From the NCBI RefSeq assembly GCF_009793335.1, contig NZ_WING01000001.1, positions 4,774,001-4,838,000 on the forward strand: a DNA stretch of 64,000 bases. Direction: 5' to 3'. Source of the DNA: Actinomadura sp. J1-007 (GTDB lineage Bacteria > Actinomycetota > Actinomycetes > Streptosporangiales > Streptosporangiaceae). Below the pieces are notes generated by a model, which searched no databases, had not been told where the DNA came from, and saw nothing but the letters and a program-made list of their open reading frames with translations. Of the stretch, positions 49,764-58,314 are shown piece after piece. A program made the translations under genes and the position numbers. The stretch's first letter is position 1. Each line of letters begins with the position of its first letter.

Positions 49764-50926
49764 ATGCGCGACGCGGTGATCGTCGAAGCCGTACGCACCC
49801 CGGTCGGCAAGGGCAAGCCCGGCGGCGCCCTGCACGGGGAGCACCCCGCCGACCTGCTCGCCCGGACGCTCCAGGAGCTCGTCCGGCGCGCGGGCATCGA
49901 CCCCGCGCTCGTGGACGACGTCGTCGGCGGCGTCGTCACCCAGGCGGGGGAGCAGGCGCTCAACGTCACGCGCACCGCCGTGCTCGCGGCCGGGTTCCCC
50001 GAGAGCGTGCCCGCGATGACCGTCGACCGGCAGTGCGGATCGTCCCAGCAGGCCGCGCACATCGCGGCGCAGGGCGTGCGGAGCGGCGCGTACGACGTCG
50101 CGATCGCGTGCGGCGTCGAGTCGATGTCGCGGGCGCCGATGGGCTCGGCGGTGCCGCCCGGCAGCGACCCGTTCGGCCCGATGCTCGCCGAGCGCTACCC
50201 CGGCGGGCTGGTCGGGCAGGGCGTCAGCGCCGAGCTGATCGCGTCGCGCTGGGACCTGACCCGCGAGGAGCTCGACGCGTACGCCTACGAGTCGCACCGC
50301 CGCGCCGCCGAGGCGTGGAAGAACGGCGAGTTCGACCGCGAGGTCGCCTGGACGGGGCAGCGCGACGAGACCGTCCGCCCCGGCACGTCCCGGAGATCCT
50401 CGCGGGCCTGCGCCCGGCCTACCACGACGAGGCGACCGCCGCCCGGTTCCCCGAGATCGGCTGGCGGGTCACCGCGGGCAACGCCTCCCCGGTCAACGAC
50501 GGCGCCGCCGCGGTGCTGATCATGGGCGCGGACGTCGCCGCGCGGCTCGGGCTGCGGCCCCGGGCCCGCTTCCACGCGTTCGCCGTCGCCGGTGACGACC
50601 CGCTGCTGATGCTCACCGCGATCGTCCCCGCCACCGCGAAGGTCCTGGAGCGCGGCGGGCTCTCCCTCGCCGACATCGACCTGTTCGAGGTGAACGAGGC
50701 GTTCGCGTCGGTCGTGCTGGCCTGGCAGCGCGAGACGGGCGCCGACCTCGCCCGCGTCAACGTGCGCGGCGGCGCGATCGCGATCGGCCACCCGCTCGGC
50801 GCGAGCGGCGCCCGCCTCATGACCACCCTGCTGCACAACCTGGAGGACCGCGGCGCCCGCTACGGCCTCCAGACCATGTGCGAGGCGGGCGGCCTCGCCA
50901 ACGCCACGATCATCGAACGCCTCTGA
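49764..50926 (+). CDS. Acetyl-CoA acetyltransferase/thiolase (apparent frameshift near 50390)
   Basis: About 387 residues: nucleophile Cys in DRQCGSSQQA (about residue 90), VNEAFASVVLAW, GGAIAIGHPLGASGAR and the terminal Cys in TMCEAGGLANA, all of thiolase II type. Acts in fatty acid beta-oxidation or acetoacetyl-CoA formation. The frame runs to ETVRPGTS and then continues one base off as PEILAGLRPAYHD; adding one C to TCCCGGAG repairs it. GAGGAGG is 5 bp before the ATG at 49764. Confidence 0.87.
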
Positions 50927-50955
50927 CCGCCCCGATGACCGGGCGGGACGGCGGC

Positions 50956-51102
50956 GGGACCGGGCCGAGCGGTGCCGGGAGGGAGCGGGGCAGTGGCGGG
51001 GCCGAGCCGGGCGGGCGCGGGGCCGAGCCGCGCGGTGCCGGGACGGAGCCGCGCGGCGGCGGGACCGAGCCGCGCGGGGGCGGGGCTAAGCTGCGCGGCA
51101 TG
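50956..51102. repeat. Seven tandem 21-bp repeats before the HxlR start
   Basis: Seven 21-bp units, consensus GGGnCCGAGCCGCGCGGnGnC, follow each other exactly, the last one ending on the HxlR ATG (51100-51102). Because 21 is a multiple of 3, the frame stays open through them and would encode a GxEPRGG heptapeptide repeat if translation began upstream (for example at an ATG at 50935). Confidence 0.85.
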
Positions 51103-51546
51103 CCGAAGGACGCCCAGCCCCGCGAGTGCTCGATCGCCGACACCCTCGACCTGGTCGGGGAGCGGTGGTCGCTGCTGGCGGTCCGCGAACTCGTCCACGG
51201 CGTGCGGCGGTTCGACGGGATCGCGCGCAACACCGGGGCGTCCCGCGACATCCTGACCGCCCGGCTCCGCAAGCTGGAGTCGGCCGGGATCGTCCGCCGC
51301 GAGCCGTACAGCGACCGCCCGCCGCGGTTCGAGTACCACCTGACCCCGGCGGGGCGCGAGCTGGGCGACGTCCTCGCGATGCTGATGAAGTGGGGCGACC
51401 GGCACCTGCACCCGGACGACCCGCCCGTCCGGTGGATGCACTCCTGCGGCGAGGTGCTGGAACCCGTCGTGGTCTGCGCCCACTGCGGCCGTCCCGCCCG
51501 CGAGGGCGCCCACTCGCCCTTCGGACGCGGCGTCCTCACCGACTAG
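51100..51546 (+). CDS. HxlR family transcriptional regulator
   Basis: 148 residues: winged-helix HxlR domain with the redox-type Cys in RECSIADTLDLVGERWSLL (about 9-26), GIARNTGASRDILTARLRKL and EYHLTPAGREL. A further C-terminal CAHCGRP may bind metal. ATG at 51100 matches the family N-terminus. An in-frame extension through the 21-bp repeats is possible. It may regulate the thiolase gene upstream or the neighbouring transporter. Confidence 0.87.
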   Translation: MPKDAQPRECSIADTLDLVGERWSLLAVRELVHGVRRFDGIARNTGASRDILTARLRKLESAGIVRREPYSDRPPRFEYHLTPAGRELGDVLAMLMKWGDRHLHPDDPPVRWMHSCGEVLEPVVVCAHCGRPAREGAHSPFGRGVLTD

Positions 51547-52543
51547 CCGCGTCCCCGAGCGCCGGAGCGAGAGCGGGAGCGGTCGCGGCGAGGCGGTCGC
51601 CGAGGTCGGTGCGGCTGTAGAGGACGGAACGGCCCGACCGGCGGCGGTGCAGCAGCCCGGCGTCCAGCAGCACCCGCAGGTGCGCGCCGACCGTGCCGAG
51701 GCCGTGGCCGGTCAGCGCGACGAGCTGGCTCGTCGTCTTCGGCGCGTCGAGCAGCGCGAGCAGGTCGGCGCGCGTCGCGCCGAGCAGCCTGCCGAGCGCG
51801 GGGGCCGCGACCGCGCCGGACGGGCCCGCCGGGTCGGCGAGCAGGCCCGAGCACGGGTAGAGGATCGCGTAGCGGTACGGCTCGTCCCACGTCACCCACC
51901 CGTGCGGCGTGCTCGCCGGGACGAACAGCAGGTCCGCGCCCGCGAGGTCGCGCGGCGGGCGGTTCTGGAGGTTGATCTGGAGCCGTCCGTCGCCGAGCCA
52001 GCGCAGCCCCGGCCGCAGCGACTCCAGCGTCGCCGCCCAGCCGTGCCGGCCGAGCCGCTGGGTGTGCGCGACGATGTCGGCCTCGAAGATCCGGCGGCGG
52101 CGCGGCCAGTCGGGCTCGACGGCGCTCGTCCAGACCCAGCCGAGCAGGTCGGCGGCCCGTTCCGCGATGCCGGGGACGTCCAGCTCGGCCGGCACCGGCC
52201 CGCCGAGCGCGGTCGCGAGGTCGGCGCGCGCCACGCGGTCGGGCGTGCGCCGGACGCGGTCCAGCTCGTCCTCGAACGACAGGTCGCCGTCCAGCGGCGG
52301 GCGGCCGATGAAGTCGGCGGTCCACCGGGGCCGGAACACCGCGGCCGCGATCCGTTCGGCGAACGGATCGCCCGCGACCCGCGCGCGGTAGGCGGGCCGG
52401 TGCGCCCGCGCCCACTCCTCCGTCCCGAGCGCCGGCGGGTGCCGCCCGCTCAGCACGGCGAACGCGCCGACCGTCTCCAGCAGCGGAGAGGTCGCGAACC
52501 GGCCGCGCGCCAGCACGTCCGGGTCGATCCGCCACCACCCCAT
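51536..52543 (-). CDS. ArsR-type regulator with DUF5937 domain
   Basis: 335 residues: N-terminal DUF5937 domain (SPLLETVGAFAVLSGRH, FRPRWTADFIGRPP) and C-terminal winged helix (TTSQLVALTGHGLGTVGAHL, RSGRSVLYSRT). It is divergent from an MFS exporter gene with an 8-8-8 palindrome over its own start codon, so it is probably an autoregulated repressor of that exporter. It overlaps the convergent HxlR gene by 11 bp. Confidence 0.85.
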   Translation of the reverse strand: MGWWRIDPDVLARGRFATSPLLETVGAFAVLSGRHPPALGTEEWARAHRPAYRARVAGDPFAERIAAAVFRPRWTADFIGRPPLDGDLSFEDELDRVRRTPDRVARADLATALGGPVPAELDVPGIAERAADLLGWVWTSAVEPDWPRRRRIFEADIVAHTQRLGRHGWAATLESLRPGLRWLGDGRLQINLQNRPPRDLAGADLLFVPASTPHGWVTWDEPYRYAILYPCSGLLADPAGPSGAVAAPALGRLLGATRADLLALLDAPKTTSQLVALTGHGLGTVGAHLRVLLDAGLLHRRRSGRSVLYSRTDLGDRLAATAPALAPALGDAASR

Positions 52544-52565
52544 GTTTCGCCTCCGCCCGAAACAT
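52542..52565. promoter_or_regulatory. Operator palindrome ATGTTTCG-N8-CGAAACAT
   Basis: A perfect 8-bp inverted repeat begins at the start codon of the ArsR-type gene and extends into the 59-bp gap before the MFS gene. Its AT-rich arms contrast with the surroundings. Binding here would block translation-start-proximal transcription of both divergent genes. Confidence 0.7.
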
Positions 52566-52602
52566 TACCGGCGGCCCGCCGGAACCCCCGAGAGTCCGGC
52601 GG

Positions 52603-53937
52603 GTGCGTACCTATCGAGAGCTCTTCGGCGTCCCCGAGTTCGGGCCGCTGTTCGCGGTCGTGGCGTGCCAGCTCACGGCCAACGTCATCGGCCGCCTCGC
52701 GCTCGGCGTCGCCCTCTACGCGGCGACCGGCTCGTCCCTGCTGTCCGCGCTCGGCACGTTCGGCCCCTCGCTCGCCCAACTGGTCGGCGCGTTCACGCTG
52801 CTGTCGGTGGCCGACCGGGTCCCGCCCCGCGCCACCATGAGCGGGCTCTCCCTGGTCTTCGCCGGATGCGCGTCCGTGCTGGCCCTGCCCGGCCTGCCGG
52901 TCTGGGGCGTGCTGCTGGTGATCCTCGCGATCGGGCTGGCGGACTCCGTCGGCGGCGGCGTCCGCTACGGGCTGCTGAACGAGATCCTGCCCGCCGACGG
53001 CTACATCCTCGGCCGCTCGGTGCTCAACATGGCCGTCGGCGCCATCCAGATCGGCGGGTTCGCGCTCGGCGGCGCGCTGATCACCCTGCTGTCGCCGCAC
53101 CTGGTGCTGCTGCTGTCGGCCGCCCTGCACGTGCTCGCCGCGCTCGTCGCCCGGTTCGGGCTGACGCGCCGTCCGGCCCGTTCCGCCGGGCGCCCGTCCG
53201 TCGGCGCGACGCTCCGCGTCAACCGCCGCCTGCTCGCCTCGCCGGTGCGGCGCAACGCCTACCTCGCCCTCTGGCTGCCGAACGGCCTGGTCGTCGGCTG
53301 CGAGGCCCTGTTCATCCCGTACGCGCCGGACTCGGCGAGCCTGCTGTTCACGGCCGGGGCGTTCGGCATGCTCGCGGGCGACACCGCCATGGGACGGTTC
53401 GTTCCCGGGCGGTGGCGCGAACGGCTCATCGGACCGCTGCGGCTGCTGCTCGGCGTCCCGTACCTGCTGTTCGCCGTCTCGCCGCCGCTGCCCGCCGCCG
53501 CGGTCCTCGTCGCGGTCGCGTCGTTCGGCTTCAGCGCGACCCTGCTGCTCCAGGAGCGCCTGCTCGCCGCGACGCCCGCCGAGGAGCACGGCCAGGCGCT
53601 CGGCCTGCACAGCTCCGGGATGCTCGCCATGCAGGCCGTCGGCGCGTCCGTCGCGGGCCTGCTCGCCGACCACACCACGGCCCCGGCGGCCATGACGGTG
53701 ATGGCAGCCGCGTCCGTGGCCGTCACCCTCGCCCTGTCCAAGGGCCTGCGCGCCCCTGTCCCGCCCCGCCCCTCGAACTCCCCTCAGCGGGCATCGGCCA
53801 AGGGAACGGGCTCCGGGCCAGGCTCGGGGACGGGCTCCGGGGCAGGCTCGGGGACGGGCTCGCCCAGCAGGCCGCCGACGCCGTGTTCGAGCAGCCGCGC
53901 CGCCTCGGCCGAACGCGGCAGCATCGACCTCTCGTAG
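52603..53937 (+). CDS. MFS transporter
   Basis: 444 residues with about 12 helices, similar to the enterobactin-exporter-like and MdfA-like MFS groups (VACQLTANVIGRLALGVALYA at about 19-39; FALGGALITLLSPHLVLLLS). Substrate unknown. GTG at 52603. The last 60 residues are a Gly/Ser/Thr low-complexity tail encoded by 24-bp repeats and overlap the monooxygenase remnant on the other strand, so the true C-terminus may have been extended by a rearrangement. Confidence 0.82.
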   Translation: MRTYRELFGVPEFGPLFAVVACQLTANVIGRLALGVALYAATGSSLLSALGTFGPSLAQLVGAFTLLSVADRVPPRATMSGLSLVFAGCASVLALPGLPVWGVLLVILAIGLADSVGGGVRYGLLNEILPADGYILGRSVLNMAVGAIQIGGFALGGALITLLSPHLVLLLSAALHVLAALVARFGLTRRPARSAGRPSVGATLRVNRRLLASPVRRNAYLALWLPNGLVVGCEALFIPYAPDSASLLFTAGAFGMLAGDTAMGRFVPGRWRERLIGPLRLLLGVPYLLFAVSPPLPAAAVLVAVASFGFSATLLLQERLLAATPAEEHGQALGLHSSGMLAMQAVGASVAGLLADHTTAPAAMTVMAAASVAVTLALSKGLRAPVPPRPSNSPQRASAKGTGSGPGSGTGSGAGSGTGSPSRPPTPCSSSRAASAERGSIDLS

Positions 53938-54077
53938 CCGCGCACGGCGGCGTCGACTGAGGGGGAGCGGACGAGAGCGAGCGCCAGTTCGCACGCGTCG
54001 AGCATGGCGAGGTTGACGCCGACGCCCAGCGGGGGCATGAGGTGCGCGGCGTCGCCGAGGAGCGTCACGCTGGGCGA
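53784..54077 (-). pseudogene. C-terminal remnant of a FAD-dependent monooxygenase
   Basis: VTLLGDAAHLMPPLGVGVNLAM (given here as VTLLGDAAHLMPP and GVGVNLAM) is the FAD-binding GD motif of aromatic hydroxylase-like enzymes, followed by DACELALAL and YERSMLPRSAEAARLL, the normal C-terminal part. The first 280 or so residues are absent: upstream of about 54077 the frame is unrelated. The end is a PEPxPE repeat encoded by 24-bp units. A deletion remnant. Confidence 0.7.
53806..53862. repeat. 24-bp tandem repeats in the remnant and MFS tail
   Basis: Two near-identical 24-bp units (53806-53829 and 53830-53853, one difference) and a partial third. They encode Gly/Ser/Thr repeats on the plus strand (MFS tail) and Pro-Glu repeats on the minus strand (monooxygenase tail). 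Confidence 0.75.
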
Positions 54078-54183
54078 GCGCCTTGATCCAGGTTCTGCTG
54101 CGCTGTGCGGCCGCCTCCGGGGCCGGGGCGTCCGCGGTCGCTGCCCGGCCCGTGGACAACGGTGATCTTCGGGGCCACAATCG

Positions 54184-55068
54184 GTGGCCGTGCGTTCCTC
54201 TCCGCGCGCCCGCGCGCTCCCTCCCGCGACCCTCGTCTCCGCCGCCTCCCTCGCCTGCGCCGCCTCGCTCGCCGCGTTCACCGGTCCGTCGGCGCAGGCC
54301 GCCGTCCGGCTTCCGGCCTGTCCGCAGGTCTTCGGGCACGGCGGCTACCCGTCCGGCGCGAACGCGTGGGAGCGCGACCAGATCCGGCAGCCCAACAGCA
54401 TCAAGGCCCTGGACGCCTACCGGGGGTGGGGCGCGGCGGGCGTCGAGGCCGACGTCCAGCTCACCAAGGTCACGCCGGACGGCGGCAAGGCCGTGATGTG
54501 GCACAACACGTCCACCTGGGGCCTCACCGGCCCGAAGAAGGACGTCACCGGCATCTACTGGACGGCCGGGGCCGACAGGCTCCAGGGGCGGACGGTGACG
54601 CGCGGCCCGTCCAAGGGGCAGAAGGTCTCCACTTTGCGCGAGTGGCTCGACCACGCCAAGTCGGCCAGGATGATCGCGCTGCTGGAGATCAAGCCGGAGA
54701 CCGCGACGTTCCTGCTGCGGGGCGGCGCGGACGCGACCAGCAAGAAGATCAAGGCGAGGGCGTGGGCGGAGATCACCGGACCCGTCCGGGAGCGCTACCG
54801 GGGCCAGGAGATCATGGTCTACTCCCACCACGCCGGCATCAGCGCCGAACTCGCCTCCCGCGCGGCCGCCGGGACGTTCCCCGACGTCGTCCAGAAGGCC
54901 GACCGCCCGACCTGGGTGGACGACCCGAAGCACCCGTGGGAGGAGCCGCCCCCCTCCTGGACGCTGCACCAGGCGGCGTGGAAGGCGGCCCTGGCCAAGG
55001 GCCCGAAGCGCGTCGCCACCACCTACACCGCCGACTACGTCAAGTGGCAGAAGGGCAAGTGCGCCTGA
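54184..55068 (+). CDS. Secreted glycerophosphodiester phosphodiesterase-like protein
   Basis: 294 residues with a signal peptide (hydrophobic core about 14-36, cleavage near AQA-AV). The PLC-like phosphodiesterase barrel shows GHGGYPSGANAW, the metal pair in VEADVQLT, the His in VMWHNTS and Glu in LLEIKPE. It may release glycerol-3-phosphate from lipid headgroups or teichoic acids. GTG at 54184 is used; another GTG lies 6 bp later. A 14-bp hairpin follows. Confidence 0.85.
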   Translation: MAVRSSPRARALPPATLVSAASLACAASLAAFTGPSAQAAVRLPACPQVFGHGGYPSGANAWERDQIRQPNSIKALDAYRGWGAAGVEADVQLTKVTPDGGKAVMWHNTSTWGLTGPKKDVTGIYWTAGADRLQGRTVTRGPSKGQKVSTLREWLDHAKSARMIALLEIKPETATFLLRGGADATSKKIKARAWAEITGPVRERYRGQEIMVYSHHAGISAELASRAAAGTFPDVVQKADRPTWVDDPKHPWEEPPPSWTLHQAAWKAALAKGPKRVATTYTADYVKWQKGKCA

Positions 55069-55079
55069 GCCCGGCCGTT

Positions 55080-55112
55080 CCCGGCGGGCGCGCCGATCGC
55101 GCGCCCGCCGGG
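55080..55112. terminator. 14-bp perfect hairpin between convergent genes
   Basis: CCCGGCGGGCGCGC at 55080-55093 pairs with GCGCGCCCGCCGGG at 55099-55112 around a 5-nt loop, between the phosphodiesterase stop (55068) and the permease stop (55120). It can serve both genes. Confidence 0.8.
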
Positions 55113-55119
55113 CCCAGGG

Positions 55120-56541
55120 CTACTTCGCCGCCGGAATGTCGGTGGCGGGTGGCAGGGTGCTGTCGGGAAGGGGGTCCTCGACGGCCCCGCGCCGCGACAC
55201 GATCGCGTACGCGATCAGGAGGAGGACGAAGAACGGCACCCCGGCCTTCCACGAGGCGGTGAGGCCGTCGATGAACGCGGTCGAGACCAGGATCGCGGCC
55301 AGCGCGGCGATCGCGAGGCCGCTGGTCACCGGCGCGCCCCACAGCCGTACGGGCGCGGACGGCAGGCCGAGCGCGGCCCGGCGGCGCCGGAAGACCATGT
55401 GCGTGAGCAGGATCAGGATCCACACGACGAGGGCGCCGAAGACCGAGACGCCGAACAGGATGACGAACGCGTCGTCCTCGGAGTGGACCGACAGGAACGC
55501 GGCGACGGCGAGGCCGGCGCCGGAGACGAGGATGGCCAGGTGCGGCACGCCGCCGCGCCCCGTACGGCCGAGCGCGGCGGGCGCGTGCCGGTCGCGGGCG
55601 AGGGCGTGCAGCATCCGCGTGCACAGGTAGATGTTGGCGTTCGCGCTCGACAGCGCGGCGGTGAGCACGACGAAGTTCATGATCCCGGCCGCCGCCGGGA
55701 TGCCCGCGGTGTCGAACAGCGACACGAACGGGCTGGTCGTCACGTCGCCGCCCTTCGCCGTCTGCGTCCACGGCACGATCGTCACCACGATCCCGATCGC
55801 CAGGCAGTAGAACAGCGCGAGCCGCAGCACCATCCCGCGCGCGGCGCGCGGCAGGTCCCGGGTCGGGTTCTCCGACTCGGCGGCGGTCACCGCGACCACC
55901 TCGGTGCCGAGATAGCTGAAGATCACGAAGACGAACGCCAGCCCGAGCCCGTGCATCCCGTTCGGCAGGAACCCGCCGTGCCCGGTGATGTTGTCGGCGC
56001 CGACCGCGTCGTGGCCGGGCAGGCCGACGAAGATGTACGCGGCGCCGAGCCCGATGAACACGATGATCGCGGTCACCTTGATCATCGAGAACCAGTACTC
56101 CAGCGTCCCGAAGACCGACACCGCGATCGCGTTCACCCCGAGGATCACCAGGGAGAAGACCACGACGGGCAGCCACAGCGGCAGGTCCGGCCACCAGTAC
56201 CGCAGGTAGATCCCGGCCGCGATGACCTCGCCGCCGACCGCGATGACCTGGATCGTCCAGTACGTCCACCGGATCACGAACCCGGCCCACGCGCCGAGGT
56301 AGTGCCGCCCGATCGTGCCGAACGACCCGGCGGCCGGGTGCACGACCGTCATCTCGGCCAGCGCCCAGCCGAGCACCAGCGCGATCGGCGCGCACAGCAC
56401 GTACGCCACGATCGTCGCGGGCCCGGCCTGCGAGATCGCGAGGCTGGAGCCGAGGAACAGCCCCGTCCCGATCGCCCCGCCGATCCCGATCATGGTGAGC
56501 TGCCGGCCCGTCAGCGTCCGCCGCAGGCCCGTGTCGCTCAT
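55120..56541 (-). CDS. APC family amino acid permease
   Basis: 473 residues with 12 helices; GLRRTLTGRQLTMIGIGGAIGTGLF at the start (printed as LTGRQLTMIGIGG and AIGTGLF) is the AAT subfamily signature of amino acid permeases such as AnsP, GabP and AroP. Imports an amino acid with protons; the substrate is not evident. ATG at 56541 overlaps the aminotransferase gene by 4 bp (ATGA), so uptake and processing of the amino acid are probably linked. Confidence 0.9.
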   Translation of the reverse strand: MSDTGLRRTLTGRQLTMIGIGGAIGTGLFLGSSLAISQAGPATIVAYVLCAPIALVLGWALAEMTVVHPAAGSFGTIGRHYLGAWAGFVIRWTYWTIQVIAVGGEVIAAGIYLRYWWPDLPLWLPVVVFSLVILGVNAIAVSVFGTLEYWFSMIKVTAIIVFIGLGAAYIFVGLPGHDAVGADNITGHGGFLPNGMHGLGLAFVFVIFSYLGTEVVAVTAAESENPTRDLPRAARGMVLRLALFYCLAIGIVVTIVPWTQTAKGGDVTTSPFVSLFDTAGIPAAAGIMNFVVLTAALSSANANIYLCTRMLHALARDRHAPAALGRTGRGGVPHLAILVSGAGLAVAAFLSVHSEDDAFVILFGVSVFGALVVWILILLTHMVFRRRRAALGLPSAPVRLWGAPVTSGLAIAALAAILVSTAFIDGLTASWKAGVPFFVLLLIAYAIVSRRGAVEDPLPDSTLPPATDIPAAK

Positions 56542-57656
56542 CCGCGCAGGTCCCGGAGGGCGCCGAGGAGGGCGTCCACGTCCGAGACGTCGTTGTAGTA
56601 GTGGAACGAGAGCCGCAGCAGGTCGCCGCGCGGGCTCGTCACGACGCGCCGTCCGGCCAGCGCGGCGGCGAGCCCGTCCGGGTCGTCCACCTTGATCGCC
56701 ACCTGCGGGCCGCGCAGCGCGGGATCGGCGGGGGAGGCGATCGCGTACCCCGCCTCGGCGAGCCGTTCGTGTGCGACCGCGGTCAGCTCCCGCACGTGGG
56801 CGTCGATCGCGGCGGGGTCCGCGCCCGCGAGCGTCCGCATCCCGGCGACCGCCGCGTACGCCGCCGGGATCGCGGGCGTGCCCGTCTCGAACCGCCGCGC
56901 GTGCTCGGGGAAGTCCAGCGAGCGCGGGTCGAACGAGAACGGGTCCGTCCGGCCGAACCAGCCCGTGAGCTGCGGCGGCCTGGCGTCCCGCACGCCCTCG
57001 CGCACGTACAGGAACGCGATGCCCGGCACCCCCAGCAGGTACTTCAACGCCCCGGTGACCAGGTAGTCGCACCCGAGCGCCTTCACGTCGATCGGCGCCA
57101 CGCCCGCCGCCTGGTAGGCGTCCACGAACACCCGCGCGCCCGCCGCGTGCGCCGCCTCCACCACCTCGCCCACCGGCAGCCGCACCCCGTTGCGGTACGA
57201 CACGAGCGGCACGGAGACCAGCCCGGCCGTACCGTCGATCAGCGCCGCGTAGTCGTCCGCGCGCACGATCCCGTCCCGGTCCTTCACGTGCCGGACCTCG
57301 GCGCCCCGCTGCGCCAGCCACACGTGCGCGACCGAGGGGAACTCCATGTCGGTCGTCACGATCCCCGGCCGCCGCGCCCAGTCCAGCGTCGACGCGACCT
57401 GGAACGCCCCCTCCGAGGCGCACGACACGATCGCGATCTCGTCCGGCGAGGCCCCGATGTGCGCCGCGAACGCCCGCCGCGCCTCGTCCACCTTGCCCAT
57501 CCACGTCCCCCACGGCGCGCCCTCGCTCCGCAGGCTCCACTGGAACTCCTGCATCGCCGAGACCATCTGCTCGGACGCGGCCCCCTGACTACAGCTCGCC
57601 AGGTGGACCGTGTCGGCCAGGGAGGGGAACAGGGCCCGGAAGCGCGCGGCGTCCAT
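56538..57656 (-). CDS. Class V aminotransferase-like PLP enzyme
   Basis: 372 residues of the cysteine desulfurase/kynureninase-like fold: the PLP Lys is in YLVTGALKYLLGVPG (about residue 200), DAYQAAGVAPID holds the PLP Asp and ETGTPAIPA is typical of NifS-like enzymes that lack the desulfurase Cys loop. The amino acid substrate is unknown. ATG at 57656 has GAGG nearby; GTG at 57662 is an alternative. A perfect 16-bp palindrome lies 20 bp upstream of the start. Confidence 0.87.
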   Translation of the reverse strand: MDAARFRALFPSLADTVHLASCSQGAASEQMVSAMQEFQWSLRSEGAPWGTWMGKVDEARRAFAAHIGASPDEIAIVSCASEGAFQVASTLDWARRPGIVTTDMEFPSVAHVWLAQRGAEVRHVKDRDGIVRADDYAALIDGTAGLVSVPLVSYRNGVRLPVGEVVEAAHAAGARVFVDAYQAAGVAPIDVKALGCDYLVTGALKYLLGVPGIAFLYVREGVRDARPPQLTGWFGRTDPFSFDPRSLDFPEHARRFETGTPAIPAAYAAVAGMRTLAGADPAAIDAHVRELTAVAHERLAEAGYAIASPADPALRGPQVAIKVDDPDGLAAALAGRRVVTSPRGDLLRLSFHYYNDVSDVDALLGALRDLRG

Positions 57657-57676
57657 CGGCACCTCGTTTCAATCAG

Positions 57677-57692
57677 GCTGAACGAATTCAGC
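57677..57692. promoter_or_regulatory. Operator palindrome GCTGAA-CGAA-TTCAGC
   Basis: A perfect 6-4-6 palindrome 21 bp before the aminotransferase start and 49 bp after the end of the XRE-cupin gene. A half-site CTGAAC recurs at the XRE gene end. It probably binds the XRE-cupin protein and controls the aminotransferase-permease pair. Confidence 0.6.
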
Positions 57693-57740
57693 GACGCTAT
57701 CCGCCGACCCGAACACCCGTCAATGCCCCATCTGTCCGGT

Positions 57741-58277
57741 TCAGTAGCTTGGGGGGGTGACGCTGACCAGGAACGTCACCGCGATGGTGCCCTCGTTGAC
57801 GTAGCGGTGGGGGATGCGGGAGTCCAGGTAGCAGCTGTCGCCCTGGCCCAGTTCGTAGCGCTCGCCGGCGGCCTCGACCACGAGGCGTCCGGCGAGGACC
57901 ACGATGCACTCCTCCGACGGATGGCTCCACGCCTCCGCCGACGACGCGCCCCCGGGCTCCAGCACGCCCTCCAGGACCTCCAGCCGTCCCGCCCCGGGTG
58001 ACACCCGCGTGTAGGCGATCCCGCCGTTCGGGGACCGGACCACGATCCGCCGTGTCTGCCGGACGACCGCGACCGCCTCCTGCTCCTGCTCTCGGAACAG
58101 GTCGAACAGCGGCAGCCCCAGTGCCCGCGCCAGCCGCCGCAGCGTTTCCAGGCTGGGGTCGGTCAGCCCCCGCTCCACCTGGCTGATCAATCCCGTCGAG
58201 ACCTCCGCGGCCTCGGCGAGCTGCTTGACGGTCATGTTGCGCGAGTTCCGCACCTCGCGAATCCGAACCCCGATCAC
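57741..58277 (-). CDS. XRE-family regulator with C-terminal cupin
   Basis: 178 residues: HTH (NMTVKQLAEAAEVSTGLIS at about 13-31), linker, and a cupin domain (SHPSEECIVVLAGRLVVEA, QGDSCYLDSRIPHRYVN). Such regulators (PuuR/HipB-cupin type) usually control amino acid or polyamine use and sense a small ligand in the cupin. GTG at 58277. It lies 37 bp after sdaA and upstream of the aminotransferase-permease pair, its likely target. Confidence 0.88.
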   Translation of the reverse strand: MIGVRIREVRNSRNMTVKQLAEAAEVSTGLISQVERGLTDPSLETLRRLARALGLPLFDLFREQEQEAVAVVRQTRRIVVRSPNGGIAYTRVSPGAGRLEVLEGVLEPGGASSAEAWSHPSEECIVVLAGRLVVEAAGERYELGQGDSCYLDSRIPHRYVNEGTIAVTFLVSVTPPSY

Positions 58278-58314
58278 GGCCCGACTGTAACCCGCCTTCG
58301 GGGGCGAGGCCGGG

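Noticed and set aside
50956..51102. 21-bp repeats as a CRISPR array
   Set aside because: Units follow each other directly without spacers and are degenerate; there are no cas genes.
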